From positions 266,501-330,500 of the forward strand of contig JAUJYZ010001358.1 of the NCBI GenBank assembly GCA_033675265.1: a DNA stretch of 64,000 bases, given 5' to 3'. The notes under the pieces were generated by a model. The model saw only the letters and a list, made by a program, of their open reading frames with translations. It did not search any database and was not told the origin of the DNA. This document shows, piece by piece, positions 35,001 to 44,939 of this stretch; positions within the stretch are counted from its first letter, which is position 1; every line of letters begins with the position of its first letter. This stretch comes from Actinostola sp. cb2023. Lineage: Eukaryota > Cnidaria > Anthozoa > Actiniaria > Actinostolidae. Both the position numbers and the translations under genes were made by a program.

Positions 35001-36095
35001 AAAACAGAAGCTCTAGCGGCGAGAAATCTATAGATTCCGCATAAAAATTCATGAAGTCACGCCTTCATTACGCTACAGACTGAAGCCACAAGTAGCTGAA
35101 TTCGAAATAATCATCATAGCGAAAAATACACTTAGAGGCGTTTTCGTATGAGTGGGAAAGTCACGGTACCGCGCCGTATTGAAAAAGTTTGATTGGATGA
35201 GATGCATCTGCACGCTTTTTGATTGGTTCAGAAAGGAAGCCATTTGAGTGTCACGGTACCGTAGGTTTCCCACTCATAGAAAACGACTCAGTATCACGCA
35301 TATAAGCCACCGAGTTGGTTTTTGCTCATTTTAAAATAGGATTTTTTCATTCCTATTTCTTTTATCTGTTTTGCACGAAAATGGAGCCACGCATTACTGA
35401 ATCAAACGCTTTTAACAGAGGTGTCGCTTAATGTGCAAAAGTTGAGAAAGCAGTGTTGTTCATGTGGTAATTGAATGTTAATGAGTAACTTGTTCAGGCG
35501 GCTAAACAAAAACAAATCTAAATCTAATTTCACAGCGATATTGTTCGTTCGTTCACGATATTTTCGTGGCCTTAAACTGTGTCTCAGTTGTAGCTCGAGT
35601 GCCGAGTGAAGAGCTACTTCAAATCCGTGCTTATTTTATATAGGATTTTGTCAGAAAATTTCCTTAGTTCAAAGTGTATTAAAGAAAATGTCTAAGTTTC
35701 GTGCTGCGAAGCAATGTCAACTCAGTGCAGTTGCCTTGGGCTGCAAGGCAAAAAAAAGTCACATTAACCGATAGACTAAAAGAAGGAAATCTAAAATAGC
35801 AAGAACAAATAGTTCACAAAGTCTTTCTTTAATTCTTGAAAACATAGTAGTTTTCATTTCAAACTAGAAAGTACTTCATGTATTAAAAGGTATTTTGTCG
35901 GAAAATCCAAATGTTTCTAAATCAGTTAAAATTAACAGTTGACCAAAATCCTGAATAAATAATTTTGAGGGTGAATTATATTGTTACTAATATGTTTACC
36001 GTTATTTTTGCGTTAAACTCACCTATTCGTATCTCATTCCTTTGGCCAAGAGAGACGAAGACTTGAAATAGTAAAATACAAGTCAATGCCAACAT
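20634..36095 (-). CDS. AMPA/kainate-type ionotropic glutamate receptor subunit
   Basis: Fifteen exons join in frame: 36095-36023, 34548-34381, 33772-33494, 33049-32787, 32659-32507, 29623-29456, 28918-28814, 28623-28486, 28123-27914, 27036-26882, 26529-26409, 24951-24635, 24001-23831, 21938-21754, 20815-20676 (882 codons). The order is signal peptide (about 1-18), ANF-like N-terminal domain, S1 (about 440-570), M1, M2 pore and M3 with ATYTANLAAHLT in one exon, S2, and M4. S1 keeps DGKFGTRD, WNG and APLTI and S2 keeps KWSGKDTC, as in AMPA receptors. Odd points: the ligand carboxylate arginine after APLTI is Gly534, the GluA2 Ser654/Thr655 positions are Gln705/Leu706, Glu705 is Asp752, and the Q/R pore site is genomic Arg638. 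The last exon either stops at 20634-20636 after 13 more codons or splices at AACAG|GTACGT (20676) to an unseen exon. Exon 15 start is the least certain border. Confidence 0.94.
20880..21070. mobile_element. 'AAGTTTTCCTTGACAAG' foldback family, rearranged copy
   Basis: Multiple direct and inverted copies of 'CAAGTTTTCCTTGACAAGG' occur, with 'TGTCATCTACACGAGCAAG' and a right end 'TTGCTCGTGTAGATTCGGCT'. A cleaner copy is at 44810-44933. The left part touches the region upstream of the last receptor exon and supplies decoy AG acceptors on the minus strand. Confidence 0.75.
21068..21500. mobile_element. 430-bp TIR element
   Basis: The termini 'AAAGTGCCTATGAAACGAAA' and 'TTTCGTTTCATAGGCACTTT' are perfect inverted repeats of about 20 bp. 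The interior holds a further inverted pair 'ATGACATCATAAGTTGTG'-like with 'CACAACTTATGACGTCA'. No open frame. It lies within the last receptor intron. Confidence 0.85.
22030..22200. mobile_element. Foldback MITE, copy 2 of the 18.5-kb family
   Basis: 'CTTGCAATGATAGAGACC' .. 'CATGTCTCTATCATTGCAAG' forms the inner hairpin, followed by 'GTTGGTCTCGCTTCGATGCA'. The outer arms are 'AGTTCCC' and 'GGGAACT'. In intron 13-14 of the receptor. Confidence 0.8.
22500..22725. mobile_element. Foldback element in receptor intron
   Basis: The arms are 'GGTTGGTGAAGGTTTTCTTG' with 'CCCAAGCCCGAAATGCA' and the complement 'ATTTCGGGCTTGG' with 'CAAGAAAACCTAATTCACCA'. Just upstream, at 22300-22380, TGACGTCA-like palindromes cluster. 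Confidence 0.75.
22815..22885. mobile_element. Short copy of the 'ATCGGGTGCATTATGGGTAA' foldback
   Basis: Left 'ATATCGGGTGCATTCTCATG' and right 'TTACCCATAATGCACCCGAT' are inverted. A longer copy is at 37790-37985. Confidence 0.75.
23085..23712. repeat. CACGGN hexamer-type satellite
   Basis: Over 600 bp consist of CACGG followed by a variable base or two (CACGGA, CACGGC, CACGGT), giving open frames on both strands that encode HGHGT or PCPCR-like repeats. No conserved protein is implied. Located in the receptor intron between S2 exons. Confidence 0.9.
24048..24570. mobile_element. Nested foldback element with 'GCAACATTGCGCGCAAC' words
   Basis: Two related inverted-repeat arms appear: 'GGTACAGACACACACTGCAA' and 'GGTACGGACACACGGTGCAA' on the left, with 'GTTGCACCGTGTGTAC' on the right. 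'CAATGTTGCAGAAGTAG' pairs with 'CTACTTCTACAAAATTG'. This fits an element inserted into a copy of itself. Confidence 0.75.
24985..25240. mobile_element. Foldback element, related to 43.4 kb
   Basis: 'TCATACGGTTTCGAGTTCAA' pairs with 'TTGAACGAGAAATCGTATGA'. 'TCTTTGAAAAACAC' and the tail 'GTACTGCTCTTAGCCAATCA' are shared with 43375-43560. Located in the receptor intron next to the pore exon. Confidence 0.7.
25545..26398. repeat. (GATGAT)n region with about 360-bp higher-order duplication
   Basis: GAT/GGT trinucleotide tracts alternate with unique words. 'AGTATGCTAAATG' .. 'GGCGTTATGTGGGTATATAA' occurs at about 25760 and 26117, and 'GGTGGCGATGAAGAGTCTTT' at about 25887 and 26245. The spacing of about 358 bp shows a tandem duplication of the whole compound block. 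Confidence 0.85.
26570..26825. repeat. (GGAT/GAAT)n tetranucleotide repeat
   Basis: Runs of GGAT, GAAT and AAAT tetramers lie between the M1 exon and the preceding S1 exon of the receptor. Open frames through it (for example poly HPSIHPSI on the minus strand) are artefacts. Confidence 0.9.
27205..27835. repeat. 15-bp 'GGAAGGAGCAAGGGA' minisatellite
   Basis: Two sub-arrays are visible. Longer units of about 60 bp with 'GACGAGGAAGTAAGAAGGAA' span 27215-27420. A pure purine 15-bp array spans 27440-27770. One strand is almost all purine, so triplex or H-DNA formation is possible. Confidence 0.9.
28190..28466. repeat. Three-copy repeat 'CACACTAGTTACCAG'
   Basis: Units have 'CCCATAATTCCTTGCGATCA', 'CACTAGTTACCAGTTT' and 'CCGCGCATTTCCAAAA', starting near 28195, 28320 and 28402. 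Located in the receptor intron between exons 8 and 9. Confidence 0.75.
29075..29245. repeat. Two-copy tandem repeat, about 82 bp
   Basis: 'GAAGCTGTTTCCTGCTTTA' .. 'GTGAACGTGTCAGA' .. 'GATGTGAGT.GTACTGAT' is present twice in direct orientation with small indels. Confidence 0.7.
29640..31060. other. Unannotated part of receptor intron 5
   Basis: About 1.4 kb of AT-rich, apparently unique sequence. I see no exon, RNA gene or clear repeat in it. Confidence 0.5.
31070..32495. repeat. 52-bp minisatellite with a CCAAT box in every unit
   Basis: About 25 units of roughly 52 bp read 'AACCAATCAGATTGCACGAT', then 'GTATGTAGGTTCATGAGTTG', then GTAGAGATAGAG. Variation is limited to a few positions (CAGATTGC/CATATTGC/CAGATTAC, GTTGG/GATGG) and small indels. 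It fills the 3' half of receptor intron 5 and ends about 15 bp from the exon at 32507. Confidence 0.95.
33135..33300. mobile_element. 'GAGTGGGAA' foldback family, copy 2
   Basis: The termini are 'GTATGAGTGGGAAGTAG' and 'CGTTCCCACTCATAC'. The interior holds two 'CTGATTGGTTGA'-type boxes and the pair 'GGTACGG' with 'CCGTACC'. Confidence 0.8.
33300..33465. mobile_element. Second copy of the 7.1-kb poly-C element
   Basis: Starting 'CCATACACAGCTCATGATCA', it carries 'AGCAAAGCGACAAAGATAGC' and 'ACTGCCCCCCTTGAATTTTG', and ends 'TGTACGGCCCTG'. The C runs are much shorter than at 7.1-7.3 kb. Confidence 0.75.
33845..34372. repeat. 32-bp 'GGACAGACAGACGGATGG' minisatellite
   Basis: About 16 units of GACAGACAGATGGACAGACA plus GACGGATGGGTG text lie in receptor intron 2. 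The right edge is 9 bp from exon 2. Long open frames through it are simple-repeat artefacts. Confidence 0.95.
34605..34872. repeat. 31-bp minisatellite pairing GGCCGCCATG with GTCACGTG
   Basis: Eight units contain 'ACATGGCCGCCATGAAGTCA' followed by CGTGCAAACC, two of them separated by 'AACAATAACA'. Most units keep TCACGTG, with some TCATGTG. It lies in the first intron of the receptor, about 60 bp upstream (in gene sense) of exon 2. Confidence 0.9.
35138..35292. mobile_element. 'GAGTGGGAAA' foldback family, copy 3
   Basis: 'GCGTTTTCGTATGAGTGGGA' and 'TTTCCCACTCATAGAAAACG' are the inverted ends. The interior has 'GTCACGGTACCG' and 'GTGTCACGGTACCG' in inverted relation, and 'TTTGATTGGATGAGATGCAT'. 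Confidence 0.85.
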
Positions 36096-37090
36096 CTTGT
36101 TCAGTGCTTCAGCGTATACCAAGGTGAACTTAATCGGAGCTCAAATCCTAGGAAAGTTCACTTTTGATATTCACACTTTCAGAATAGAGAATTATCTTGG
36201 TGTTAAAAGTCCTTAAAAGAGCTACCCAGGCGCTTTAGTAGTTGAACGGCTTGAGCAGGCTTAAATACATCCTTGGAGGTGAAATCCTGTCACTCTGAAA
36301 ATAAAAGCGAACGCTATAAAAAATTAATGCTCTTTGTACATGAACTTTTGAATTATTACGATTATACGGTAAACTAGTCTACAGTAAATGCATATACAAT
36401 AAAAGATGAATCGGATAAACAATGAGAATCAAAACTAGACATTTTGTCGCCTTAAAATGGAAATCAGTATTTTCGCAGAAATTGCGGTGAAATGTTACCA
36501 GTAGATGAATTGTTGAAATAGTATTTTCACACGCAAAAAAGTGCAGGTTAAAAAGTACCTCAAGATTGAATGAAAGGGTTCAGGTGTTGAATAATTGAAC
36601 AAGGATACACAGTTCTTCACGATAAGAAAGAGCGTTTAACAATAATAAAAAGAAATGTCAAAACACTAAAGAGATGTTAATGTAGAAGTGACAGTCAGAA
36701 AGCACTCACACCACAAACGTGGTGATATGGTTTACATATACAAATCTCACTACTCTAAAAATAATAATAATATTTAAAAGACTATTAAATAAACAAATTT
36801 AAAATTTAATTTTCCGTGTTTTTAGTTTTGCTCAGTTTTGCAGTGCATGACTGAGAGCTTCCCCGCCGACGAAAGCTATAGTCATAACAAACTCTTTGGC
36901 TCTGGTTTGGCTGTTTAAGAGTCGAAAATACAAAAACAGTCACAAAAACACTTTCACAAAGTAAAGATAAGATAATTTAGCTCATTTCTTTTGAGTTCTG
37001 AAGTATGTCGTTTATTATGAATTTCTCATTTTATACAATTAATTCAGCTGACATGGAAAGACAACAACAACGAAGAGGAAGCCATTTCAC
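36096..37090. other. Upstream region of the receptor gene
   Basis: About 1 kb, AT-rich, between the receptor start codon (minus) and a candidate plus-strand start at 37097. It presumably contains the receptor promoter and 5' UTR. No convincing TATA box is seen. Confidence 0.45.
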
Positions 37091-37096
37091 AACAAG

Positions 37097-37304
37097 ATGG
37101 CGGATAACTTCACTTCGGTAAAAAAACAACTTTATTTTCTTAATTTTGTGAATTGTATTTTAAGCTTCTTAATTTTGTGAACTGTATTTGTGCATTGAGC
37201 ATTTGCATTTCTATTATTAGCTCGTGCTAGAACAGAAGTTGACGGAAAGTATTTCACTGTGCCACATTCTCGACAGGATTAGATCTTCTCTGGCAAGACA
37301 GTTA
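37097..37304 (+). CDS. Candidate 5' exons of an unrecognised gene
   Basis: An ATG in good context (ACAAGATGGCGG) opens MADNFTS, followed by a donor GTAAAA at 37118. After the acceptor CTATTATTAG, exon 37221-37304 continues in the same frame (LVLEQKLTESISLCHILDRI then RSSLARQL) to a donor GTGAGC. Phases agree (7 and 28 codons). The peptide looks helical and unlike repeat translation. I found no convincing third exon, and no domain is recognised. It could be the start of a gene whose remaining exons are in the 38-47 kb region, or a remnant. Confidence 0.35.
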
Positions 37305-37704
37305 GTGAGCCATAACTTTGTAAAAATAAAACTAATTATTGTTAATTAATTTGGACAGTCATAATTAAGCCAATTTGACGGCATTTTGTGATCAAGAATG
37401 TCCTACTGACATCCGTATATTATCAAACTTTGCTATCTTGTCCTTTTCCTGATAAATCATCGACGAAATGGCTGCCTAGTTATTTAGATGAGGATTTTAT
37501 ATTTTTCACAGGAAACCAAAAAAACGTATCTTACTTTATATTTGAATCTACTTTATATTTGAATATTTGAATCTTGTCTCGCCTTGCTTGCAGCTACTAC
37601 TGTGATGGCGTCAATATTATTCGTATTATTTGTTTGGAAATTGGGCTGGATTAGGTGTTAATCGTGTCACCTGTTAATGAGTTTCTCTCGGCAATTTTTC
37701 ATCG

Positions 37705-37741
<37 letters not shown>

Positions 37742-37789
37742 CAGTCATTTGCAAAAATTCTGGCCGCTACGAAATATCAATATATCAAT

Positions 37790-37986
37790 ATATCGGGTGC
37801 ATTATGGGTAATTAAATAATCGAAAATTCCCCTTAAAACGGGTTAACGCCAGCAAAGTTGGTAGAAATATTTAGTATAATGGTTATTTTAGTCTTACGTT
37901 TGTTGTTTGTAAATTTTGCTTCATTTTTAAAATAAGTTAGGAAACTCAAAATAGTATTACTTAATTACCCATAATGCACCCGATAT
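37790..37986. mobile_element. Foldback MITE 'ATCGGGTGCATTATGGG'
   Basis: 'TATCGGGTGCATTATGGGTA' plus ATTAA at the left is inverted at the right as 'TTAATTACCCATAATGCACC' plus CGATAT. About 195 bp. A shorter copy is at 22815. Confidence 0.85.
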
Positions 37987-37987
37987 T

Positions 37988-38182
37988 TAAGAAATATAAA
38001 ACAGTTTTCCGTTTTATATACTCTGATCTAAACACGCGGGAGTTGGGAGAACACGAGAGAAGCGTAGGAAACCACGACGCGAAGCGGAGTGGTTTCCAGC
38101 TCAGTTCTCAAGTGTTCTCCCAACATCCCAAGTGTTTAGATCAGAGTATATAAAACGGAAAACTGTTTTATATTTCTTTTAT
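37988..38182. mobile_element. Foldback MITE adjacent to the previous one
   Basis: The arms of about 60 bp are 'AAATATAAAACAGTTTTCCG' .. 'ACTCTGATCTAAACAC' and the complement ending 'CGGAAAACTGTTTTATATTT'. The interior pairs 'GTTGGGAGAACAC' with 'GTGTTCTCCCAAC' and 'GGAAACCAC' with 'GTGGTTTCC'. Confidence 0.85.
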
Positions 38183-39255
38183 AAAATAACTACAATGATT
38201 TCTTTTTGAAAAAAACGTTTATTTACGCGAGATTCTACTGATCAAATTTGCAATTCTCCTGAAAAGCATCAGAAATCGCCCATCAGCCAATCAAATCTCG
38301 CGAAAGAAATCAAAATGGCAAGCGACTCGACAACTTTTCGCCGTTTAATAAGTGTTTTGACAGGAAAAACGTTTTGAAGAATGCTATTTTCTGTCAGAAA
38401 ATTAAAGAAGAATGCTTCTTACGGCTTCCTTTATCAGTTTGTGTATCCTGTAAATACGAAAAACGAAGAAAAGCTGAGCTAATGAAGACGAATCGCCAAC
38501 TTTTTGCCGAAATATTTGACAACTAGATGAATGAGCACGAAGTCAGGTAGCCAAATATCCACAGTTTTTGTCGTATTTTAAAATCTTTTCAGCGTTTTTC
38601 TCGACAAGAATGTATACACGATGGACGTTTTTGAGACATATGACAATATTTTTTCTCTTTGACATATTTTACTAGAGATATTGTCTGGCGAACACTTGTC
38701 AATTTGTAATTGTAGCTACAAGAATCGCTCTGTTTTGTGAGTAAACGGTTTATATTAAATACGGATATCGTTACGGCTATTTTCAGTCGTTAACTGACTT
38801 GACAAACTATAGAACTCATAGAACGGTTAGTATGTGATTGAGAAAACTGAGCAGTTAGATTATTTAGTTCTCTTCGTTTATATTGTGATTTGTCGACAAA
38901 AGTGGACGATTAATTCGTCGCCAGTTTTTGGTGTTCTTGCAAGTTTTCAGTTTCAAAACAGCAAAATCACATCTAGATAGAACTTGAACTTGAGAAAACA
39001 AGAAAAACTAATTATATGGCTTTCGTTGAAAATATGTTTATTAAATAAAACATGTTTAACAGCAGAAAAACAAATACTTTGGTGTCGATCAAATCCACTG
39101 CATCGCTTCAAGGTCGTTCAAGGTCATGACGTAGCGTGTTTATATACTCTCATCTAAAACGGTGTTTTGACCAATGAGAGCGCGCGTTATATCTAAATTA
39201 TTTTATAAATTGATATATTGATATTTCGTGGCGGCCAGAATTTTTGCAAATGACT

Positions 39256-39257
<2 letters not shown>

Positions 39258-39323
<66 letters not shown>

Positions 39324-39368
39324 TAATAATAATAATAATAATATAATAATAATAATAATAATTTATTT

Positions 39369-39399
<31 letters not shown>

Positions 39400-39411
39400 T
39401 AAATAACAATA

Positions 39412-39452
<41 letters not shown>

Positions 39453-39453
39453 T
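39258..39453. repeat. (AAT)n microsatellite
   Basis: Near-pure AAT trinucleotide repeat with a few interruptions ('ATATAATAATAATTTATTT'). Open frames through it are artefacts. Confidence 0.95.
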
Positions 39454-40594
39454 TTTTTCTTGAAACGCAATGTACGGCTGCGAGGAAGACTACAATGTAT
39501 ACAGCTAATTCAAAAAACGTTGTCCTAGGTTTTGTTACATATTGCATTCCATACCGAAGTGCATTATGCACTGATCAATACATGTGTGTTCTTCTATACC
39601 CACAAACAAATATCAGGGAAGCTCTGACAGTCAACCATGATCTCAGTTTCGGTAACGCAACGCAATGCAATATACAACAAAAGCTAGGACAATGTTTTTT
39701 GAATGAGCAAAATCCAAAAATCTTTGCCCGTCGACGTGTTGGTGCATAAAGTGAGTTCTGCAGCAAAAATGTTGAAAAAATTCGGCGAATGTCAAGGATA
39801 GCGTGCAAGGGGCGACATGTTGAAGACTTCTTCACAGGATTGTTCATGCCAGGAAGGCAATTAATGAAATCATTTTGCATGTTTTAACAGTTAAACTGGA
39901 GACCCAAAACAATCAGGTAACCGGCCATGAGATTAAAGAAAACCTAATTGCATTCTAATCCCAATGACAGCATGAATGACCTGACCGCAGTTGGTTGAAT
40001 GACCTGACTTGCCGCAGTTGGTTGAACGGCGGACTCGCATGCCAAAAGAACTTGCAGTTTGGGAGGGAGTTGAAGCAAGAGAAAGACGGCGGATCAATCT
40101 GCATATCAAACTTAGAACTGCATCAAATTTCTCCTGTTGGGACAGCACGCGGACAACGTTTTTTTGTTAATGCTTTGCGCGCGCGCGGATAATTGTTAAA
40201 GTTTTTGACTATGACCGCTAAATAAAGCGATCAAAGGTTTATCATTTCTGAATCATATTTTTCCTTTGACATGTGTAAATCAGTAGCTAAAAATAATGAA
40301 ATGTGCATATGTTTCCTCAACGGGAAAATATATCACAAATTCGAACTAACTTATGCGTGTAAATATTGGAAATTGCCTTCAAAAAACGTCCAAGAGAATT
40401 TGCCCGCCGGCCTATGTAGCTTCTACATCTCAGGAGCACCGAACTTATTAGCAAACAAAAAAAATCATTTTACATTTGAGAAAAACGAATTACAGAGAAT
40501 TAGAGGGATTTTGTGTGCAGCGTATGCGGTATCTCTTCAGAGATTTTTGATTGACTTTTGAAGAAACGGAAATTCATGCCATATTCCTTTTATT

Positions 40595-41220
40595 TCCCAA
40601 AGAGTTATCCCCCATCAGCTATATTTACGTGAATTCCATAGCTTTCATACCCAGAAAGCACTCACGCCGCTACATCAGAAAAGTTCGAACACATGAAAAA
40701 CCTTTTTAAAATATAATACATAAATAATTCCGTTAGTAGGTTTTTAATAACTCCTTTTGCAGTAAAACAGAAAAAAGACAAAATGTCTTTTTCCAATCTC
40801 TGCTGGCCCTTTTTGTATAGTAAGTTTGATATGCTTCGAATCACACTGCGGGTCAGGGAACCATGTAGCCTAATCTTAGTCCCGAGCAGGCAAAAAGTGG
40901 TGAGGAAGACCAACTTTACGTCCCTCCGGATCAATGTCAGCTTACGTGAATTCCATAGTACCCAGAAAGACGCTGCTTCAGAAAAGAACATGTAATTTTA
41001 AAATATGTGGTCATCCGACTCCGGGTTGTGGACAATGTCTTTTTTCTAATCTTTTGACCGAAGAAATATACTGTACACACCGTGTACTCCAATCTATCGA
41101 ACGTGGTGTCGGTCTTTTACGTCCCTCCGGATCAAAATCAGTGTGGAGAGACGGGACCGCCATTTTATGTGGTCATCCGAGCCGAGTTGTGGCTTAGTTT
41201 CTAATTTTGACCGAAGAAAA
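40595..41220. repeat. Locally duplicated intergenic segment
   Basis: 'TTTACGTCCCTCCGGATCAA' occurs at about 40914 and 41117, 'TGTGGTCATCCGA' at 41005 and 41169, and 'TTTGACCGAAGAAA' at 41054 and 41204. A third partial match pairs 'TACGTGAATTCCATAG' at 40626 with 40943. This is a diverged tandem duplication with no recognised coding content. Confidence 0.7.
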
Positions 41221-42401
41221 AATGACAGGATCGAGAAAATTGAAATTAGTTTTTGTCTGCAGACAAAAATATGGATCGAAAAAATCTCAGCTAGATTTCT
41301 AAAAATCTCAAGCTAGAGAGAGAAACCCTGGCAGCGCCAGACAGGCCGTGCGTCCGTGACTTCGTTGCCCGACACTTCTAAGTCCAACTCAATGAATGGA
41401 CTTTCTTTGCCAGTAGTCTACAAGTATTACCCGCTCAAATCTCAACGTATTTGCAATACACTAATACAGCATACTTACATGAATGGTCCAAAACTGTACA
41501 CCATCTGAAGACAATTCCAGGATATTTTAGATTGCGTTCGGCCGAGAGAAGAGCATGCCGTTTTGGAAAAAGCGCCGAATGTGAACATATGACTGAGAAC
41601 TGAATGTTTACTTTCTCCCGGCGTTGATTGCATGTATCAAGCTGTGGTTTAAAAGCGTTGGTCATGTGGTACCGAGTGTGTTAATTATGTAGACTAGTGC
41701 GTAAATTAGGTGTGATTGGTTTAAAGAGAGAAATTTGTGGGAAACCGTACCGTACTTTCTGACATTTTTCTTTTCTCTTCAATTTTTTTTCTTGCCTTTA
41801 AACAAAAGGGAGTTCACCACTACAACCATTACATTTGAAACTAAAATTGAGCCATTCAGCCACCTTTGCTTCTAGAACAGTCTTTTCATATTGGCTGCAC
41901 TTTCGCCGAACAGTGAAAGCAAGTCATGTCACAACCACAACTGAAGAACTGATTACACCAAGAGACCTTATGCTCTCTTGATTATACACTGATTTGTAAA
42001 TTCGGAAATTGACAGAGCCACCTTTACTTCTAGATACAGTCTTTTCATATCAGTGGCTGCATTTCGAACAGCAAAAGCAAGTTGTTAAGTCACAGCAAGT
42101 TACTGGAATGAATTACCTTCATTGCTGCTTTGCAATCAATCCCTGGAGATTGAGGTATACAAAGACGGTGCAGCGGTCATGTTGGTGGTGTGTCGGTGGT
42201 ACAAACAAGACCTGACTTGTCTCTTTCGCATCAATGTTTCCTTTACTAATTTGTTACGCAGCGCTCCCCCAAGATACACTAGTGAAATAATATCTAGTAA
42301 TCAATAACATGTTAAACTTTCTTCACATTTTAGGTCAGTCTCCCCGATTAGCAAAGCACTTGTGCCAAACTAGAGAAGATCGACTTGAAACTCAAATAAA
42401 G

Positions 42402-42546
<145 letters not shown>

Positions 42547-43374
42547 GAAAAACTCGAGAAAATCTACTTCATCTGCATCAAGTGTGACTCACTTACTGCC
42601 TTCCCAGGCATCCTTGCGGTCGTAGCTTCTATGATTCATGAATTTCAACCATACAACGATTATTCAATCAGGTGTAAGTCAGTAATACTCGCCAGCATAT
42701 GGCGCAAGTCACTCTTTGAGCACGACAGGAGAGACGAGATAGACAAAAAAAATTGGGAAACGTTTCAGATATACACCAGAAGGAGAACAAAAGGACACTT
42801 GAAAGTAATTTTACAAAGAACAACCGCCAAGGATTTTATTCTTTAGTTCCGATTTTAAAAGCTAGATTAAAATTGTTGTGAAGATTTGTTTTCGTGAAGC
42901 GTCTCAAGCGTATCACGATATGACAGTTTTAAACCCAGTTTACTTTTACTATCAAACTAATTACTTTCTTATCAAATACAGAACAAGTGGTAAATGGATT
43001 TTACGTTTATACTTTTGCGGTATGCGAACTGGGAGAGTTTTATATAGACGAGTTCGAGGCCGGTTTCTATGAGGCAATGACTATCCTCCATGATAGAAAA
43101 CGACTCGTCTAATTGTTTTAGCATAAACCATCCAGTAGGTCAGCAGAAACTGACAGAAACAAACAACAGACAATAATTCGTCGAGAAACTCCTCCGAAAC
43201 ATTAGTAAAACGCGACGATCGCGACGAAGCGGCCATTTTGTTTGTTTACCTCTACTCGGGGTCTATGAGCTGATAGACCACTAGTAGCGAACCAATCAGA
43301 TTGCAGGATTCGCGATAATTAACCTCGTTGATGAGAGGGCCCTGGGGACGAGGTTGATCAGGTATCACGTGATT

Positions 43375-43565
43375 TTCTCGCGTAATTTGGAATTAATTTG
43401 AACGAATGTGTTTTTCAAAAAGACAACACGAGAAATTAATTCCAAATTACATGAGAAACCATATGATTATCCATTAATAACTTTCATGATTTTTTTAAAT
43501 TTGCAGTGCAAATTACCTTTTAATGGCACTGCTCTTAGCCAATCAGAATCGAGAAATGTTTTATC
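43375..43565. mobile_element. Foldback element related to 25 kb
   Basis: 'CGTAATTTGGAATTAATT' pairs with 'AATTAATTCCAAATTAC'. The tail 'TGGCACTGCTCTTAGCCAAT' plus CAGAATC matches 25185-25215. Confidence 0.7.
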
Positions 43566-44044
43566 CCCGGAATACAATTTTAAAATCTGTAAAAAAATTC
43601 TGGTGAAAGTTCTTTTTGTGCAAAATTGTGAAAAATATTTCAATCATACAATGAAAAATGTCACGCCTGCAGAATAATTATTTTACAACGATATCTAACC
43701 AATTCTTTCTTCCTCCTTCTCTGTTTCTTTTATCTTTTTATCTTTTGAATTTGATAATGGAAGCGAATGCAACACTGAAAAATATGAAAAATGAGCAATA
43801 TTATTTAATTTAGCAAAGAAAATATAACACCAGGAAAGATACCATCCACAGATGTCAACGTCGATAAACTTCGAATAAATAGAGGAAATGAACGTGGAAT
43901 TTCGAAATTTCGGTTGTCATCGTAGTTTGAGAATCAGACTTGATCTGATCTACAATCGTAATCTGGGTCGGATTTGCATAAACGAATGAAAGGAAAGATA
44001 AAAGGATATCACTAGAGACTGATGTAGTGAAACTCTTACAATGT

Positions 44045-44362
44045 TTATTCATTTTTTTCTTTCGTTCGTTCATTCATTCGTTCATTTATTCGTTTATTTA
44101 TTCGCTCATTTATTCCAGTCATTCATTCATTCGTTCGTTCGTTCGTTCGTTCATTCATTCGTTCATTTATTCGTTCATTTATTCGTTCATTCATTCCAGT
44201 CATTCGTTCATTCATTCGTTCGTTCGTTCATTCATTCATTCGTTCATTTATTCGATTCGTTCATTTATTCGTTCATTCATTCGTTCGTTCGTTCATTCAT
44301 TCGTTCGTTAGTTAGTTCATTTATTCATTCGTTCGTTCGTTGATTGGTTCATTCGTTCATCC
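44045..44362. repeat. (TTCATTCG)n tetranucleotide-type repeat
   Basis: TTCA and TTCG tetramers alternate, with CCAGTCATTC interruptions at about 44116 and 44196. Translated frames (poly HSFVRSF) are artefacts. Confidence 0.95.
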
Positions 44363-44807
44363 AGTCACGACATAAAATAAAACCTTAATCGAACTTGTCT
44401 GCTAAATATTTAATTTCAAATTGTTGAATTGAACTCAACTCATACATTATTTATCCATCCGCTCATTTTTCTAATATAAAAACAACAATTTTCAAACTTT
44501 TTTCTTAAACATTAATTTGATTAAATTGTACTCCTGATTTGTATTTTTATGAAACAATTAGGTGTTAATTGTTCCATACTTCTTGAACAATTCCTTCCAG
44601 TACATTGCCTAGCAATTACAAGCAAAACAGAATAATTCAAACTTGCGTTGGAGGATAATCGATCGATGGCGATGCGCGACATGGAAGCCAGTTTGAATAC
44701 AATTCTGCCGATCAGTTGGTCAAATTTGCGAGCTTCAAAATACAATTGTTCAAAAATCAATTAATTTTCCCTTTTGCCGTCTATCGGCTCGGTATTTGTA
44801 AAGCCAC

Positions 44808-44935
44808 ATCTACACGAACAAGTTTTCCTTGACAAGGAAGACTTGCTTGTGTAGACGACAAAAACATCGCCAATTTTTCCTTGTCAAGGAAAACTTGTCA
44901 AGGAAAACTTGTTCGTGTAGATGCGGCTTAACTGT
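44808..44935. mobile_element. 'AAGTTTTCCTTGACAAG' foldback MITE, clean copy
   Basis: The ends are 'AGCCACATCTACACGAACAA' and 'TTGTTCGTGTAGATGCGGCT'. The inner 'TTGTGTAGACGACAAAAACA' also occurs in the 20.9-kb copy. About 125 bp. Confidence 0.88.
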
Positions 44936-44939
44936 TTTG

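Larger units (their letters stand above)
37738..39260. mobile_element. 1.5-kb foldback block flanked by (AAT)n
   Basis: 'AGTCATTTGCAAAAATTCTG' with GCCGCTACGAAATATCAATA at 37742-37790 recurs inverted at 39208-39258 ('AGAATTTTTGCAAATGACTG'). Both ends abut (TAA)n or (AAT)n runs. Inside are two further foldback elements (37790-37985 and 37990-38180) and a related AT-rich interior with no recognised coding sequence. Confidence 0.75.

Noticed and set aside
40271..40561. 96-codon plus-strand frame
   Set aside because: No recognisable domain and no supporting splice sites. It lies in an AT-rich spacer with local duplications.
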